A DNA stretch of 64,000 nucleotides from J054 sp963850255 (GTDB lineage: Bacteria; Pseudomonadota; Gammaproteobacteria; Steroidobacterales; GCA-2729495). Positions 44,559 to 52,798 of this stretch are shown in pieces (position 1 is the stretch's first letter; the number at the start of each line of letters is the position of its first letter). The DNA lies in the NCBI GenBank assembly GCA_963850255.1, contig CAWKLL010000048.1:1-64000 (forward strand), written 5' to 3'. The notes under the pieces are model-generated. The model worked only from the letters and a program-made list of their open reading frames with translations. It had not been told where the DNA came from and made no database searches. The translations under genes were made by a program, and so were the position numbers.

Positions 44559-44585
44559 GCCCGGCCTTGTGCCGGGCTTTTTTTT
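44559..44585 (+). terminator. Rho-independent terminator
   Basis: GCCCGGC, loop CTTGT, GCCGGGC, then eight T residues. Seven G/C-only pairs and a uridine tract make this the clearest terminator in the window. It ends the transcript of the 65-residue gene before lipA. Confidence 0.9.
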
Positions 44586-44668
44586 GCCGGGTGAGTCCGC
44601 CAGCGTCGCTTTCCCGTCCCGGCTCAGGCGTGAGAGAATCGTCGGTCGGCAATCCAGGACCTCGCAGC

Positions 44669-45667
44669 GTGAGTGAATTCAAGGGCATCCCCATCGCCAG
44701 GAGCGGTGACAAGTACCGCACCCCGGTGGGCTTCAAGGCCATCAAGGATGGGGTCAACAGCAAGCGTGGCTGGGCCGATATCCCCATCGAACGCAAGCCC
44801 GACTGGCTGCGTGCCCGCCTGCCCGCTGGACCCGGCTATGAGGCGGTGCGCCGCAACGTGCGCGAAAACAAGCTCAGTACTGTCTGCGAAGATGCCATTT
44901 GCCCGAACATTGGTGAATGCTGGAGTGCCGGTACCGCCACCATCATGTTGATGGGCAGCGTATGTACCCGTGCCTGTCGTTTTTGCGCCGTGGATACGGG
45001 TAACCCCGGCGGCTGGCTGGATTCGGGTGAGCCCGAGCAGGCCGCCCGCTCCGTCGCGCTGATGAATCTGCGTTACATCGTGCTGACCTCCGTCGACAGA
45101 GATGATCTGGCTGACGGCGGCGCCGCACACTACGCCGCCTGCATCTCCGCGATCAAGGCGCGCAACCCGGATACCGCGGTGGAAGCCCTGACCCCGGATT
45201 TCGACGCTCAGCGCGACGCTATTCACACCGTGGTAGATGCGCCGCTGGAAGTGTTTGCACAGAATCTCGAAACCGTTGAGCGTCTGACCGAACGCGTGCG
45301 CGATCCGCGCGCCGGTTACGCCAAGACCCTCAAGGTACTGGCCACGGCCAAGGCGCGACGCAGTGAGATATTGACCAAGAGCAGCCTGATGCTGGGCCTG
45401 GGCGAAAGCGACGGAGAAATCGCTACCGCCATGGACGACCTGCGTGCCCACGGCGTTGACCTGTTGACGCTTGGGCAGTATCTGCGGCCGACCGCCAATC
45501 ATTTGCCCGTGGAACGCTTCGTGCGTCCGGAAGAGTTTCACCAGTACCGCGAGCTCGGCTTGCAGAAAGGCTTTACCGAAGTCGTTGCCGGTCCGCTGGT
45601 GCGCTCGAGTTATCGCGCTGAACAGGCTTTACAAAAAAACAATGCCGGTCTCGGCACAGGAACCTGA
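44669..45667 (+). CDS. lipA: Lipoyl synthase
   Basis: 332 residues from a GTG. Auxiliary cluster cysteines 'CEDAICPNIGEC' and radical SAM motif 'CTRACRFCAVDTG' are both complete. 'LTSVDRDDLADGGAAHYA', 'VEALTPDF' and 'LMLGLGESDGEI' are LipA signatures, and the C-terminus 'VAGPLVRSSYRAEQA' keeps the RSSY motif. It inserts sulfur into protein-bound octanoate. No lipB adjoins it. sohB follows after 3 bases. Confidence 0.97.
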   Translation: MSEFKGIPIARSGDKYRTPVGFKAIKDGVNSKRGWADIPIERKPDWLRARLPAGPGYEAVRRNVRENKLSTVCEDAICPNIGECWSAGTATIMLMGSVCTRACRFCAVDTGNPGGWLDSGEPEQAARSVALMNLRYIVLTSVDRDDLADGGAAHYAACISAIKARNPDTAVEALTPDFDAQRDAIHTVVDAPLEVFAQNLETVERLTERVRDPRAGYAKTLKVLATAKARRSEILTKSSLMLGLGESDGEIATAMDDLRAHGVDLLTLGQYLRPTANHLPVERFVRPEEFHQYRELGLQKGFTEVVAGPLVRSSYRAEQALQKNNAGLGTGT

Positions 45668-45670
45668 AGT

Positions 45671-46693
45671 ATGGTTAGTTTTCTTGCGGAGTACGGCTTG
45701 TTTCTGGCCAAGGCAGTCACGGTTTTGGTGGTGCTGGGTGTGGCCTTGCTGATGATCGCTGGATCGGCGCGCGGTGGCGGTCACGAGCCGGGCCTTAAGG
45801 TTGAAAAGCTCAACGAGCGTTACAAGAAAATGGCCCGCGCCCTGCGCGAGGCGATGCTCAGCAAGGGTGCTTACAAAAAACAGGCCAAGGCGGAGAAGAA
45901 GGCCGACAAGCAGGATCAGAAGGCAGCCGAGAAGAGCGAGACAGCACGCAAGCGTTATTTTGTGCTCGACTTTAAAGGTGATATTCGCGCCAGTGCCGTG
46001 GCCCAGTTGCGCGAGGAAATCAGTGCCATCGTGTCCGTCGCCGAGTCCAGCGATGAGGTGATACTGCGGCTGGAGAATCCCGGCGGCGCCGTGCATGAGC
46101 ACGGGCTGGCAGCGTCGCAGCTGCTGCGCCTGAAAGAGCGTGGCATCCCGTTGACCGTGTCGGTGGACAAAGTCGCGGCTAGCGGCGGTTACCTGATGGC
46201 CTGCATCGCCGATCGCATAGTTGCCGCACCGTTTGCAGTTATCGGTTCCATTGGCGTGATTTTCCAGATGCCTAACTTTAATCGCGCCTTGCGCGAACGC
46301 GGTGTCGACTACGAACAGGTTACCGCCGGTCGCTATAAACGTACGGTGACTATGTTCGGCGAGAACTCTGATGAAGACCGCGACAAGCTGCGCGAGGAAC
46401 TCGAGGAAGTACACCGGCTGTTTAAAGAGCTGGTACGCACCCATCGCCCGTCGCTGGATATCGATGCCGTTGCCACCGGTGAGTACTGGTATGGCACCCG
46501 GGCCAAGGAAATGGGCCTGATCGATGAGCTGGGCTCCAGCGATGATTACCTGATGGCGGCTGCCGAAGCCGGCGATCTGTTGCAGGTGAGCTGGCACAGC
46601 AAACCAAAACTTCAGGAGCGCTTTCTGTCGATGATGGAGAGCAGCGCCGAATACTTCGGCCTGGGGTCAACGGGCGCCCGCCTGCCACGTTAA
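45671..46693 (+). CDS. sohB: Inner-membrane signal-peptide-peptidase-like protease SohB
   Basis: 340 residues. An N-terminal helix (6-32), then a highly charged linker ('KKQAKAEKKADKQDQKAAEK', about 78-100) and the SppA-type protease domain. The nucleophile Ser is in 'KVAASGGYLMACIADRIVAAP' and the general-base Lys in 'TAGRYKRTVTMFGEN'. 'FAVIGSIGVIFQMPNF' matches E. coli SohB. Periplasmic-facing S49 peptidase. Confidence 0.95.
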   Translation: MVSFLAEYGLFLAKAVTVLVVLGVALLMIAGSARGGGHEPGLKVEKLNERYKKMARALREAMLSKGAYKKQAKAEKKADKQDQKAAEKSETARKRYFVLDFKGDIRASAVAQLREEISAIVSVAESSDEVILRLENPGGAVHEHGLAASQLLRLKERGIPLTVSVDKVAASGGYLMACIADRIVAAPFAVIGSIGVIFQMPNFNRALRERGVDYEQVTAGRYKRTVTMFGENSDEDRDKLREELEEVHRLFKELVRTHRPSLDIDAVATGEYWYGTRAKEMGLIDELGSSDDYLMAAAEAGDLLQVSWHSKPKLQERFLSMMESSAEYFGLGSTGARLPR

Positions 46694-46697
46694 AGCA

Positions 46698-46728
46698 TTG
46701 AGGCGGCCAGGATAGCCACGGTTATACT
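46698..46728 (+). promoter_or_regulatory. Weak sigma-70-like promoter
   Basis: TTGAGG (46698-46703) and TATACT (46723-46728) are separated by 19 bases, just before the M48 lipoprotein gene. The -10 is good, the spacer is long, so the call is tentative. Confidence 0.35.
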
Positions 46729-46760
46729 GGGGCCGCCGCTGTAAGAGGATTCTCCGCATC

Positions 46761-47525
46761 ATGAAGCGTCTGTTGTCTTTGTTACTGGTCCTGGCCAGCC
46801 TGGCCGCGGGGGGCTGCGCCTTGCCGCTGGTCAGCGAGGCCGAGATCGAAGCCCAGTCTGAAGCAGAATTCGAGAAGATGCGGCGCAGCACGATGATCTC
46901 CAATGATGCGCGCACCCGCAGCTACATCGGCTGTATCGCCCGCGCCATTGTGGACGAATTGCAGGAACCCTATGCCAGCATGGATTGGGACCTGGAAGTG
47001 TTTGAGAATGAAATGATCAATGCCTTTGCCATGCCTGGTGGCAAGATCGGCGTATTCACCGGTATTCTTAAAGTCGCCGAAAACCAGGATCAGCTGGCGG
47101 CCGTGATTGGCCACGAAGTGGCGCATGTCACCGAACGGCATTCCCTGGAGCGGGCCAATCGTGAAGCGACCACGCGAATCGGTGTGATCGGCGCTACCGC
47201 GGCCATTGGTGGTCCGACGGGTACCGGAGATTTGATTGCCATGGGCGCACAGCTCGGTCTGTCATTGCCCTACGGTCGAAGCCAGGAAAGCGAGGCGGAC
47301 ACTGACGGCCTGCTTTTCATGGCGGATGCCGGTTTCGATCCGCGCGCCAGCATCAAGTTGTGGAAAAACATGGCGCGCGAGAACAAGGGCGCCCCGCCGG
47401 AATGGTTCTCCACCCATCCGTCATCGGATAGCCGCATCGACGACCTGGTCGAACAACTTCCCGAGGCACTGGCGCGTTACAATGCCGCCAAGGCAGCCGG
47501 CAAGAATCCTGATTGTCGCCGATGA
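46761..47525 (+). CDS. M48 family metallopeptidase lipoprotein (LoiP/YcaL-like)
   Basis: 254 residues. Lipobox 'LAAGGCALP' (Cys19). Zinc site HEVAH (118-122) within 'VIGHEVAHVTERHSLER', third ligand in 'SQESEADTDGLLFMADAG' and 'FSTHPSSDSRI' behind it. 'NAFAMPGGKIGVFTGIL' is the standard substrate-side loop. Outer-membrane lipoprotein proteases of this kind clear misfolded envelope proteins. The LysM L,D-transpeptidase follows after 36 bases. Confidence 0.94.
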   Translation: MKRLLSLLLVLASLAAGGCALPLVSEAEIEAQSEAEFEKMRRSTMISNDARTRSYIGCIARAIVDELQEPYASMDWDLEVFENEMINAFAMPGGKIGVFTGILKVAENQDQLAAVIGHEVAHVTERHSLERANREATTRIGVIGATAAIGGPTGTGDLIAMGAQLGLSLPYGRSQESEADTDGLLFMADAGFDPRASIKLWKNMARENKGAPPEWFSTHPSSDSRIDDLVEQLPEALARYNAAKAAGKNPDCRR

Positions 47526-47561
47526 TTCTCGCCGGGTAACTTAACCACTGTACCCGCGCTT

Positions 47562-48674
47562 ATGCTGACTCATTTAATTAAATGCCATCGGTCTGTCTGT
47601 TGCGTGCTGACTTGCACACTGATGCTTAGCGGCTGCGGCATGCTTGATGCTGTTTTCACCGCACCCAAGAGCGCGGACGGGCAGGCCGTCATCAGTGAAC
47701 CCCAGCCACCCCTGGACCCGAACCGCTTTGAGCTGGTGGCCGGCGAGGATACTGTGGGCCAGCTGCAGCTGGTGCGCGCGCGCCAGGACGATACCTTCGT
47801 CGACATCGCGCGCAGTTATGGCCTTGGCTATGACGAACTGGTGCAGGCCAATCCGGAAGTGGACCCCTGGCTGCCCGGTGAGGACACCGAGGTCCTGCTG
47901 CCCACCCGCTTTGTATTGCCGGCCGCGCCGCGCGAAGGCGTGGTGTTGAATATCGCCAGCAAACGTCTGTTTTATTACCCGCCGGCGGTGGAGGGTGAGC
48001 CGCAGGTGGTGGAAACATTTCCCATCGGCATCGGCCGCGAAGGCTGGGCTACGCCCACGGGCGAAACCACGGTGGTCTCCAAGGCCCGCGATCCGGTCTG
48101 GTTTGTGCCGGCGTCTATTCGCCGCGAGCATGCTGAAGCCGGTGACCCGTTACCGGCCCAGGTGCCGCCGGGTCCGGACAACCCCCTCGGCAACCGTGTG
48201 CTCGGCCTGGGGATTCCCGGTTACCTGATACATGGCACCAACAAGCCGGCCGGGGTTGGTATGCGCGTCAGTCATGGTTGCGTAAGACTGTTCCCTGAGA
48301 ATATCGAGTATCTCTATGAGCAGCTGCCCATAGGTACACCGGTGAGGATCGTCAACCAGCCGTATTTGCTGGCCTGGCAACAGGGTGACTTGTTGCTCGA
48401 GGCGCATCCGCCGTTGTTGGAAGATGAGCGCGACTGGGCCGGTTCGCTGGCGCAGCTGGCGCAGGCAAAACTGGTTGATAGTGCGCAGTCGATACGCGCC
48501 GTGGATCAGGACTTGCTGCAGCAAGTGGCCGCTGAACAAAGTGGTTTCCCGGTTTCCGTGCTCACCAGCAGTGGTGGTGCAGCGGCGATGCTGCGCACGG
48601 CGCAACCCGTGCACAACGTGGTGACCTACGCCTGGCTGAACGACGAAGACGCTGAACCCATCCTGCGCGAATAG
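47562..48674 (+). CDS. L,D-transpeptidase lipoprotein with LysM domain (ErfK/YbiS type)
   Basis: 370 residues. Lipobox 'LMLSGCGM' (Cys25) in place of the usual cleavable signal, so it is membrane-tethered. A LysM-like region lies at about 65-115 ('DTFVDIARSYGLGYDELVQANP'). The YkuD domain has the full catalytic block 'IHGTNKPAGVGMRVSHGCVRL' (His and Cys of HGTN...SHGC). A further 80-residue C-terminal region is typical of ErfK/YbiS, which attach Braun lipoprotein to peptidoglycan. It sits 6 bases before the sheath-like gene. Confidence 0.93.
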   Translation: MLTHLIKCHRSVCCVLTCTLMLSGCGMLDAVFTAPKSADGQAVISEPQPPLDPNRFELVAGEDTVGQLQLVRARQDDTFVDIARSYGLGYDELVQANPEVDPWLPGEDTEVLLPTRFVLPAAPREGVVLNIASKRLFYYPPAVEGEPQVVETFPIGIGREGWATPTGETTVVSKARDPVWFVPASIRREHAEAGDPLPAQVPPGPDNPLGNRVLGLGIPGYLIHGTNKPAGVGMRVSHGCVRLFPENIEYLYEQLPIGTPVRIVNQPYLLAWQQGDLLLEAHPPLLEDERDWAGSLAQLAQAKLVDSAQSIRAVDQDLLQQVAAEQSGFPVSVLTSSGGAAAMLRTAQPVHNVVTYAWLNDEDAEPILRE

Positions 48675-48680
48675 CCGGTC

Positions 48681-50267
48681 TTGGCTAGTGGCAGCGGCGC
48701 TGCCCTGTTAGTATTTCCCACGGGTTGTTGTGTTTTTTCGCGGGGTGCGCCAGTGGGCAAATCCGGCTCCGGCGGCATGGTCGTGCTGGAAGGAGCGCCG
48801 GCAGGAGATCCGATTCCTCTGAATCGGGAATCCGTTGCTGCCTTCGTTGGTCCCGCACCGCGCGGACCGGTCAACATCCCCGTCGCTGTGCGCAGCGTCG
48901 CCGAGTACCTGCGCCGTTTTGGTTCCCCCGACCGCCCGAGTCGGCTGGAACAATACCTGTCCGGATTTTTCGACAATGGCGGCACACTGGCTGTGGTGGT
49001 GCGCGTCAGCCGCAGTCAGCAATGTAATCGCCTGCGCCTGGCGGCCGGTAAAGATCAGCTGGTTTTGCAGGCCCTGCATCCCGGTCCGCTGGAGCACCTG
49101 CGTGCGTCGGTGGATTACGACCAGATCGCGCCGGGCGAGGGCAGCCTGTTCAACCTGGTGATTCACCGCCTGGATTCCGGCACCGCCGGCTACGTCGCCG
49201 AACAGGAGATTCATCGGCGTGTTTCCGCCGACTCCACACATCCGGAATTTGTCGGCCATGCCTTGTTGCGCTCGCAGCTGGTCCGCTTGCTGGGCGAAGG
49301 ACCGGGGCGCCGGCCGAATGCGACCATCGGGCCTTCGGCGCGCGACAATGCTGCCTGGGTTTACGTCGAAGCGCAGGCCCGCGATGAGGGTGAAATTTCC
49401 GACTACGATTTGATCGGTTCCATTGCAGATGGCACAGGTTTATACGCGCTGGAGCAGGTGCCGACCATTGATCTGCTCTGCCTGTTGTCGCCCGCGGCCA
49501 ATCGCGCGCTGGGTCCGGTGGCAGGCTTTGCCGCCGAACGCTATTGCCAGCGACGTAACGCCATGCTGGTGATGCCGCCGCCAGATCACTGGCGCACGCC
49601 CACTGATATTCTGCGTGATCAGCAACAGCATGGCTTGAATAGTCCGAACGTCATTACCTGGTTTCCGGAGCTGCGCAGCGGCAGTGCTACCGGTCCCATC
49701 ATGGGCGCACTGGCCGCCGGCGACGCGCGCGGCGAAGCGACCCCGGCGAGCCTCAGCTTGCGCTGTGCGGTGCGACCGGACCAGCGCCTTGCGCTGATGG
49801 AAACCGCTACCCTGCATCGCGCGGGAGTAAACACCCTGGTTCGCGCCAGCGCCGGACGACTGGTGATGAGCGGCGGTGTCAGTCTCGGCGGCGCCGGCGG
49901 CCTGTCGCCGGAATGGGTCGAGTTGCGGCTACGTCGTCGCGTGTTACGGATTCTGGGTGCTATTACTCGCGGCAGTCGCTGGGTATTGTTTCCGGGCGCT
50001 GAAGGCAGCGCACTGGACGATATGCTGCACCAGTGTCGGGCCTATTTGCAGGCGGCGCGACAAGCCGGCTGGCTGGCTGGTGACAGCGATGCCCAGGCCT
50101 GGTACCTGCACTGTTCGGCTGCCGGAGATGCTCACCCATTGCGACTGGAGCTGGGTATCGCGCCGCGCCGCGCCGGCGAGTTTCTGGCTTTTCGTATCGT
50201 TCACACCGCCGGCGATAGCCAGGTCCGCGAACTGGGTTGGCAGCCGGTGCTGGCGCTGGCGAGCTAG
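48681..50267 (+). CDS. Orphan contractile tail-sheath-like protein
   Basis: 528 residues if read from the TTG at 48681; a GTG about 70 bases later or the Met before 'VVLEGAP' may be the true start. The N-terminal part matches the sheath entry 'ESVAAFVGPAPRGPVNIPV', then 'VAEYLRRFGSPDRPS' and 'GFFDNGGTLAVVVRV' (phages: FFxNGGxxxyvvRV). The C-terminal sheath domain is also present: 'LHRAGVNTLVRASAGR', 'PEWVELRLRRRVLRILGAI', 'RWVLFPGAEGSALDD' and 'DAQAWYLHC'. The phage start 'PGVYVEE' is absent. No tube, baseplate, spike or ATPase gene adjoins. Likely an exapted or degenerate sheath; its role is unknown. Confidence 0.75.
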   Translation: MASGSGAALLVFPTGCCVFSRGAPVGKSGSGGMVVLEGAPAGDPIPLNRESVAAFVGPAPRGPVNIPVAVRSVAEYLRRFGSPDRPSRLEQYLSGFFDNGGTLAVVVRVSRSQQCNRLRLAAGKDQLVLQALHPGPLEHLRASVDYDQIAPGEGSLFNLVIHRLDSGTAGYVAEQEIHRRVSADSTHPEFVGHALLRSQLVRLLGEGPGRRPNATIGPSARDNAAWVYVEAQARDEGEISDYDLIGSIADGTGLYALEQVPTIDLLCLLSPAANRALGPVAGFAAERYCQRRNAMLVMPPPDHWRTPTDILRDQQQHGLNSPNVITWFPELRSGSATGPIMGALAAGDARGEATPASLSLRCAVRPDQRLALMETATLHRAGVNTLVRASAGRLVMSGGVSLGGAGGLSPEWVELRLRRRVLRILGAITRGSRWVLFPGAEGSALDDMLHQCRAYLQAARQAGWLAGDSDAQAWYLHCSAAGDAHPLRLELGIAPRRAGEFLAFRIVHTAGDSQVRELGWQPVLALAS

Positions 50268-50498
50268 CGCACTGTAGCGCCACAATCAGTCTTCTTTATT
50301 GCCGCCGTCCGAGTCTGCGGCATCGCATTCATCGATGTTGGCAACGTGAACTGCTTCACATTGAGCTTGCGGTCCGCGAGTTATTGTCAAACACAGCTCA
50401 AAACAGATGTGTAAGGGGTCGTAACGCCGCATAGTCTTGTTTGCAGTAACAGCGTAACGCTTGCGGCGTGTAACTGGCCCATTCACCCGGAGGTGACA

Positions 50499-51134
50499 AT
50501 GGCAACCAGTGAGCAGAATGAGCACGGTCTGATACCCGTGGCTAGCCTGGAGGAGTTCTTCCGCGACTCCCTCGACGCTGCTATGGCAGAAAACCAGGTG
50601 GTGATAGAAACGCATACCAGTCACTACGTGGTCAATCTGCTGACCCTGTTTGCCCGCTCCGAAGAATTTTACGAGCCCGGTCCGGCAGGCCCGCAGCTTC
50701 GCCCGCTGGCGCTGATGCTAAATGATGCCCTGGACGCGCCCACCCCTGAGGAACGAAATTTTGCCCTGCAACGCATGGGTGATGTTTCGCTATTTGTCGC
50801 CGGCTTCTTTGCTGATGGGTTACGCCGCGCTGTTGTCGATGTCGACTATTACGTGCGCATGGGCGGCGGTGCTTACCATAGCCTGGCCGGCAGCCTGCGC
50901 GGCACGACGCGCGGTCGCGCCTTGGGCGAAGTGTTCGACGAACTCGGCGCTAAATTCGGCGAGGTCGTGGATGTGCTGCATGAGATAAGGGAATCCGCGC
51001 GCAGCAGCAGCGACGAAGACGCCATGCGGCTATATGAGCTGTGGGTGAAAACCGGCAGCGGCCGCGCCGCCCGACTACTGCAGGAAATGGGCATCTATCC
51101 CATGGAGCAGGCGCGTAGCGACTACTCGCACTGA
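50499..51134 (+). CDS. Protein of unknown function downstream of the sheath-like gene
   Basis: 211 residues; the ATG lies 5 bases behind GGAGG, the strongest ribosome site of this region. All-helical, acidic, no signal peptide ('GLIPVASLEEFFRDSLDAAM', 'VDVDYYVRMGGGAYHSLAG', 'FDELGAKFGEVVDVLHEI'). I recognise no family. A 231-base spacer that is more A/T-rich separates it from the sheath gene, so it may have its own promoter. The next gene begins 9 bases behind it. Confidence 0.75.
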   Translation: MATSEQNEHGLIPVASLEEFFRDSLDAAMAENQVVIETHTSHYVVNLLTLFARSEEFYEPGPAGPQLRPLALMLNDALDAPTPEERNFALQRMGDVSLFVAGFFADGLRRAVVDVDYYVRMGGGAYHSLAGSLRGTTRGRALGEVFDELGAKFGEVVDVLHEIRESARSSSDEDAMRLYELWVKTGSGRAARLLQEMGIYPMEQARSDYSH

Positions 51135-51143
51135 GCACTGACC

Positions 51144-51797
51144 TTGCTCGACGGTCTGCAAAACCTGCTCACTAACGTCTACGGCGTCGATCTCGATGCA
51201 GACGTAAGAGATTTCCTGGTTACTGATGCAGGCTTTGTGTCCTTGTGGGAAGGTGATAGTGGTCGCGCGGCCGACGAAAAGCTGTTGCTGCGTGAAGATG
51301 GCGAATACCTGGACATGGCGCTGTTTCTGGACGATGAACTGCTGGAGCGTCTGGCCAGGTCGGATCCGGTGCAGCAGCTGGGCGAGAATAATCTCGCTGA
51401 CTTTTGCCTGGCGCTGGAAGGCGTGAGCCATTTTCTCTACCTGGCCTGGAACGCATCCTCGGACCGCCGCGTCACCCTGCTGGAGATGGAGCTGCAGGCG
51501 GAGGTCGACAAATACGTGGGCGCGCGCCTGCTGATGGCCCGTCAGGACAATACAGCGCAACTGGGAGACTTGTTTCAGCAACTGTTCGCTGCACCTAGCT
51601 TTCTGCCCCAGCTTGGCGCCGACGAGCTGCATCGTTATCAGCAGGCCACGCGCTTCGCCACCGCCTATTGCCGCAGCCTGGAGAGCCGTTTCGAGCCCGG
51701 CCACCCCGAGCCGGCCATGACGCGCGAACTGCGCCAATTCTGGCGCCTGCCGCAGCCCGATAAACTCAGCCACATTCACAACCGCGTATTCGCCTGA
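51144..51797 (+). CDS. Protein of unknown function, second of a pair
   Basis: 217 residues from a TTG. Helical, acidic, cytosolic by composition: 'LLTNVYGVDLDADVRDFLV', 'ADFCLALEGVSHFLYLAWNAS', 'LLEMELQAEVDKYVGARLL', 'YQQATRFATAYCRSLESRF'. No catalytic motif seen. It follows the previous unknown gene by 9 bases, so the two are probably partners. Relation to the sheath-like gene is inferred from position alone. Confidence 0.75.
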   Translation: MLDGLQNLLTNVYGVDLDADVRDFLVTDAGFVSLWEGDSGRAADEKLLLREDGEYLDMALFLDDELLERLARSDPVQQLGENNLADFCLALEGVSHFLYLAWNASSDRRVTLLEMELQAEVDKYVGARLLMARQDNTAQLGDLFQQLFAAPSFLPQLGADELHRYQQATRFATAYCRSLESRFEPGHPEPAMTRELRQFWRLPQPDKLSHIHNRVFA

Positions 51798-51881
51798 GCC
51801 GACCCGGCTTGGCATTCCCCCGCCGCTTCTTTTAAGCTGCTTGGCCTGGTTCAACGCTCGGTTTTTTCCTGGAGAGTGGCT

Positions 51882-52766
51882 ATGCACAGCTTGTGTAAGT
51901 TTCTGATTATATTTGTTGCTGCCGCGTTGCTGGTGGCCTGTGGTGGCGCTGAGAGCCCGCCGGCAAGCCAGGCTGCAGCGCCCGCGCCGGCCGCCGCGCC
52001 TGCGCCTGAACCTGCTGCTGCGGGTCTGACCCTGGCCGAGGTGGCTGCAGGTGCGCATCGCGCTGAAGGCAACAGCGCACGCGATAGCTACCGTCACCCC
52101 ATCGAGACGCTGGAGTTTTTTGGCCTGACGCCGGAATCTCATGTGGTCGAAATCTGGCCATCGGGCGGCTGGTATACCGAGATTATTGCGCCCTACGTGA
52201 ACGAGAAAGGCCAGTTCTACGCGGCCCATTGGGATCCGGAATCGGATATGGAATTTATTCGCAAGGGACTGGCTGCCTACCAGGAAAAACTCGCGGCCAA
52301 CCCCGAGGTCTACGGCAATGCAAAAATGACGGTGCTGATGCCGCCGGACAAAATGACCATCGCCGAGCCAGGCTCCGTGGATCTGGTAGTGACCTTCCGC
52401 AGTATTCATAACTGGATGCCGCGCGGCTCTGCCGAGGATATTTTTGCCGCGATGTACGCGGCCTTGAAACCCGGCGGCGTACTCGGTGTGATCGAGCACC
52501 GCGGCAATCCCGACGTGGAGCAGGATCCCAAGGCTGCGTCCGGCTACGTCAATGAGGCCTATGCCATTGCGCTGGCCGAGGCGGCCGGTTTTGAGCTCGA
52601 GGCCAAGTCTGAAATTAACGCCAATCCTGCAGATACCAAGGACTACGACACCGGCGTCTGGACCTTACCGCCGACGCTGCGCAAGAAGGATGAAGACAAG
52701 GACAAGTACCTGGCCATTGGTGAAAGCGATCGCTTCACGCTGAAGTTCCGCAAGCCGGCCGTCTGA
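51882..52766 (+). CDS. Secreted/lipid-anchored class I SAM methyltransferase (COG4798-like)
   Basis: 294 residues. Lipobox 'LLVACGGA' followed by an Ala/Pro linker of about 30 residues. The fold is that of SAM methyltransferases: 'HVVEIWPSGGWYTEIIAPYV' takes the place of motif I, 'DLVVTFRSIHNWM' of motif IV, and 'FAAMYAALKPGGVLGVIEHRG' of the GG motif. Predicted extracytoplasmic methyltransferases of this sort are common in proteobacteria, though SAM is not known in the periplasm. Its substrate is unknown. Confidence 0.8.
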   Translation: MHSLCKFLIIFVAAALLVACGGAESPPASQAAAPAPAAAPAPEPAAAGLTLAEVAAGAHRAEGNSARDSYRHPIETLEFFGLTPESHVVEIWPSGGWYTEIIAPYVNEKGQFYAAHWDPESDMEFIRKGLAAYQEKLAANPEVYGNAKMTVLMPPDKMTIAEPGSVDLVVTFRSIHNWMPRGSAEDIFAAMYAALKPGGVLGVIEHRGNPDVEQDPKAASGYVNEAYAIALAEAAGFELEAKSEINANPADTKDYDTGVWTLPPTLRKKDEDKDKYLAIGESDRFTLKFRKPAV

Positions 52767-52798
52767 GTCCGTCGGCATAGTAAAAGGACGTACGCCTG

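Noticed and set aside
48740..48780. 'GAPVGKSGSG' near the sheath-like N-terminus as a P-loop
   Set aside because: No Walker B or fold around it; lies in the poorly defined start region, spacing does not fit GxxxxGK[ST] in an ATPase context.
48681..51797. Prophage or complete contractile injection system
   Set aside because: Only the sheath-like gene is recognisable; no tube, baseplate, spike, portal, terminase, holin or integrase in the neighbourhood.
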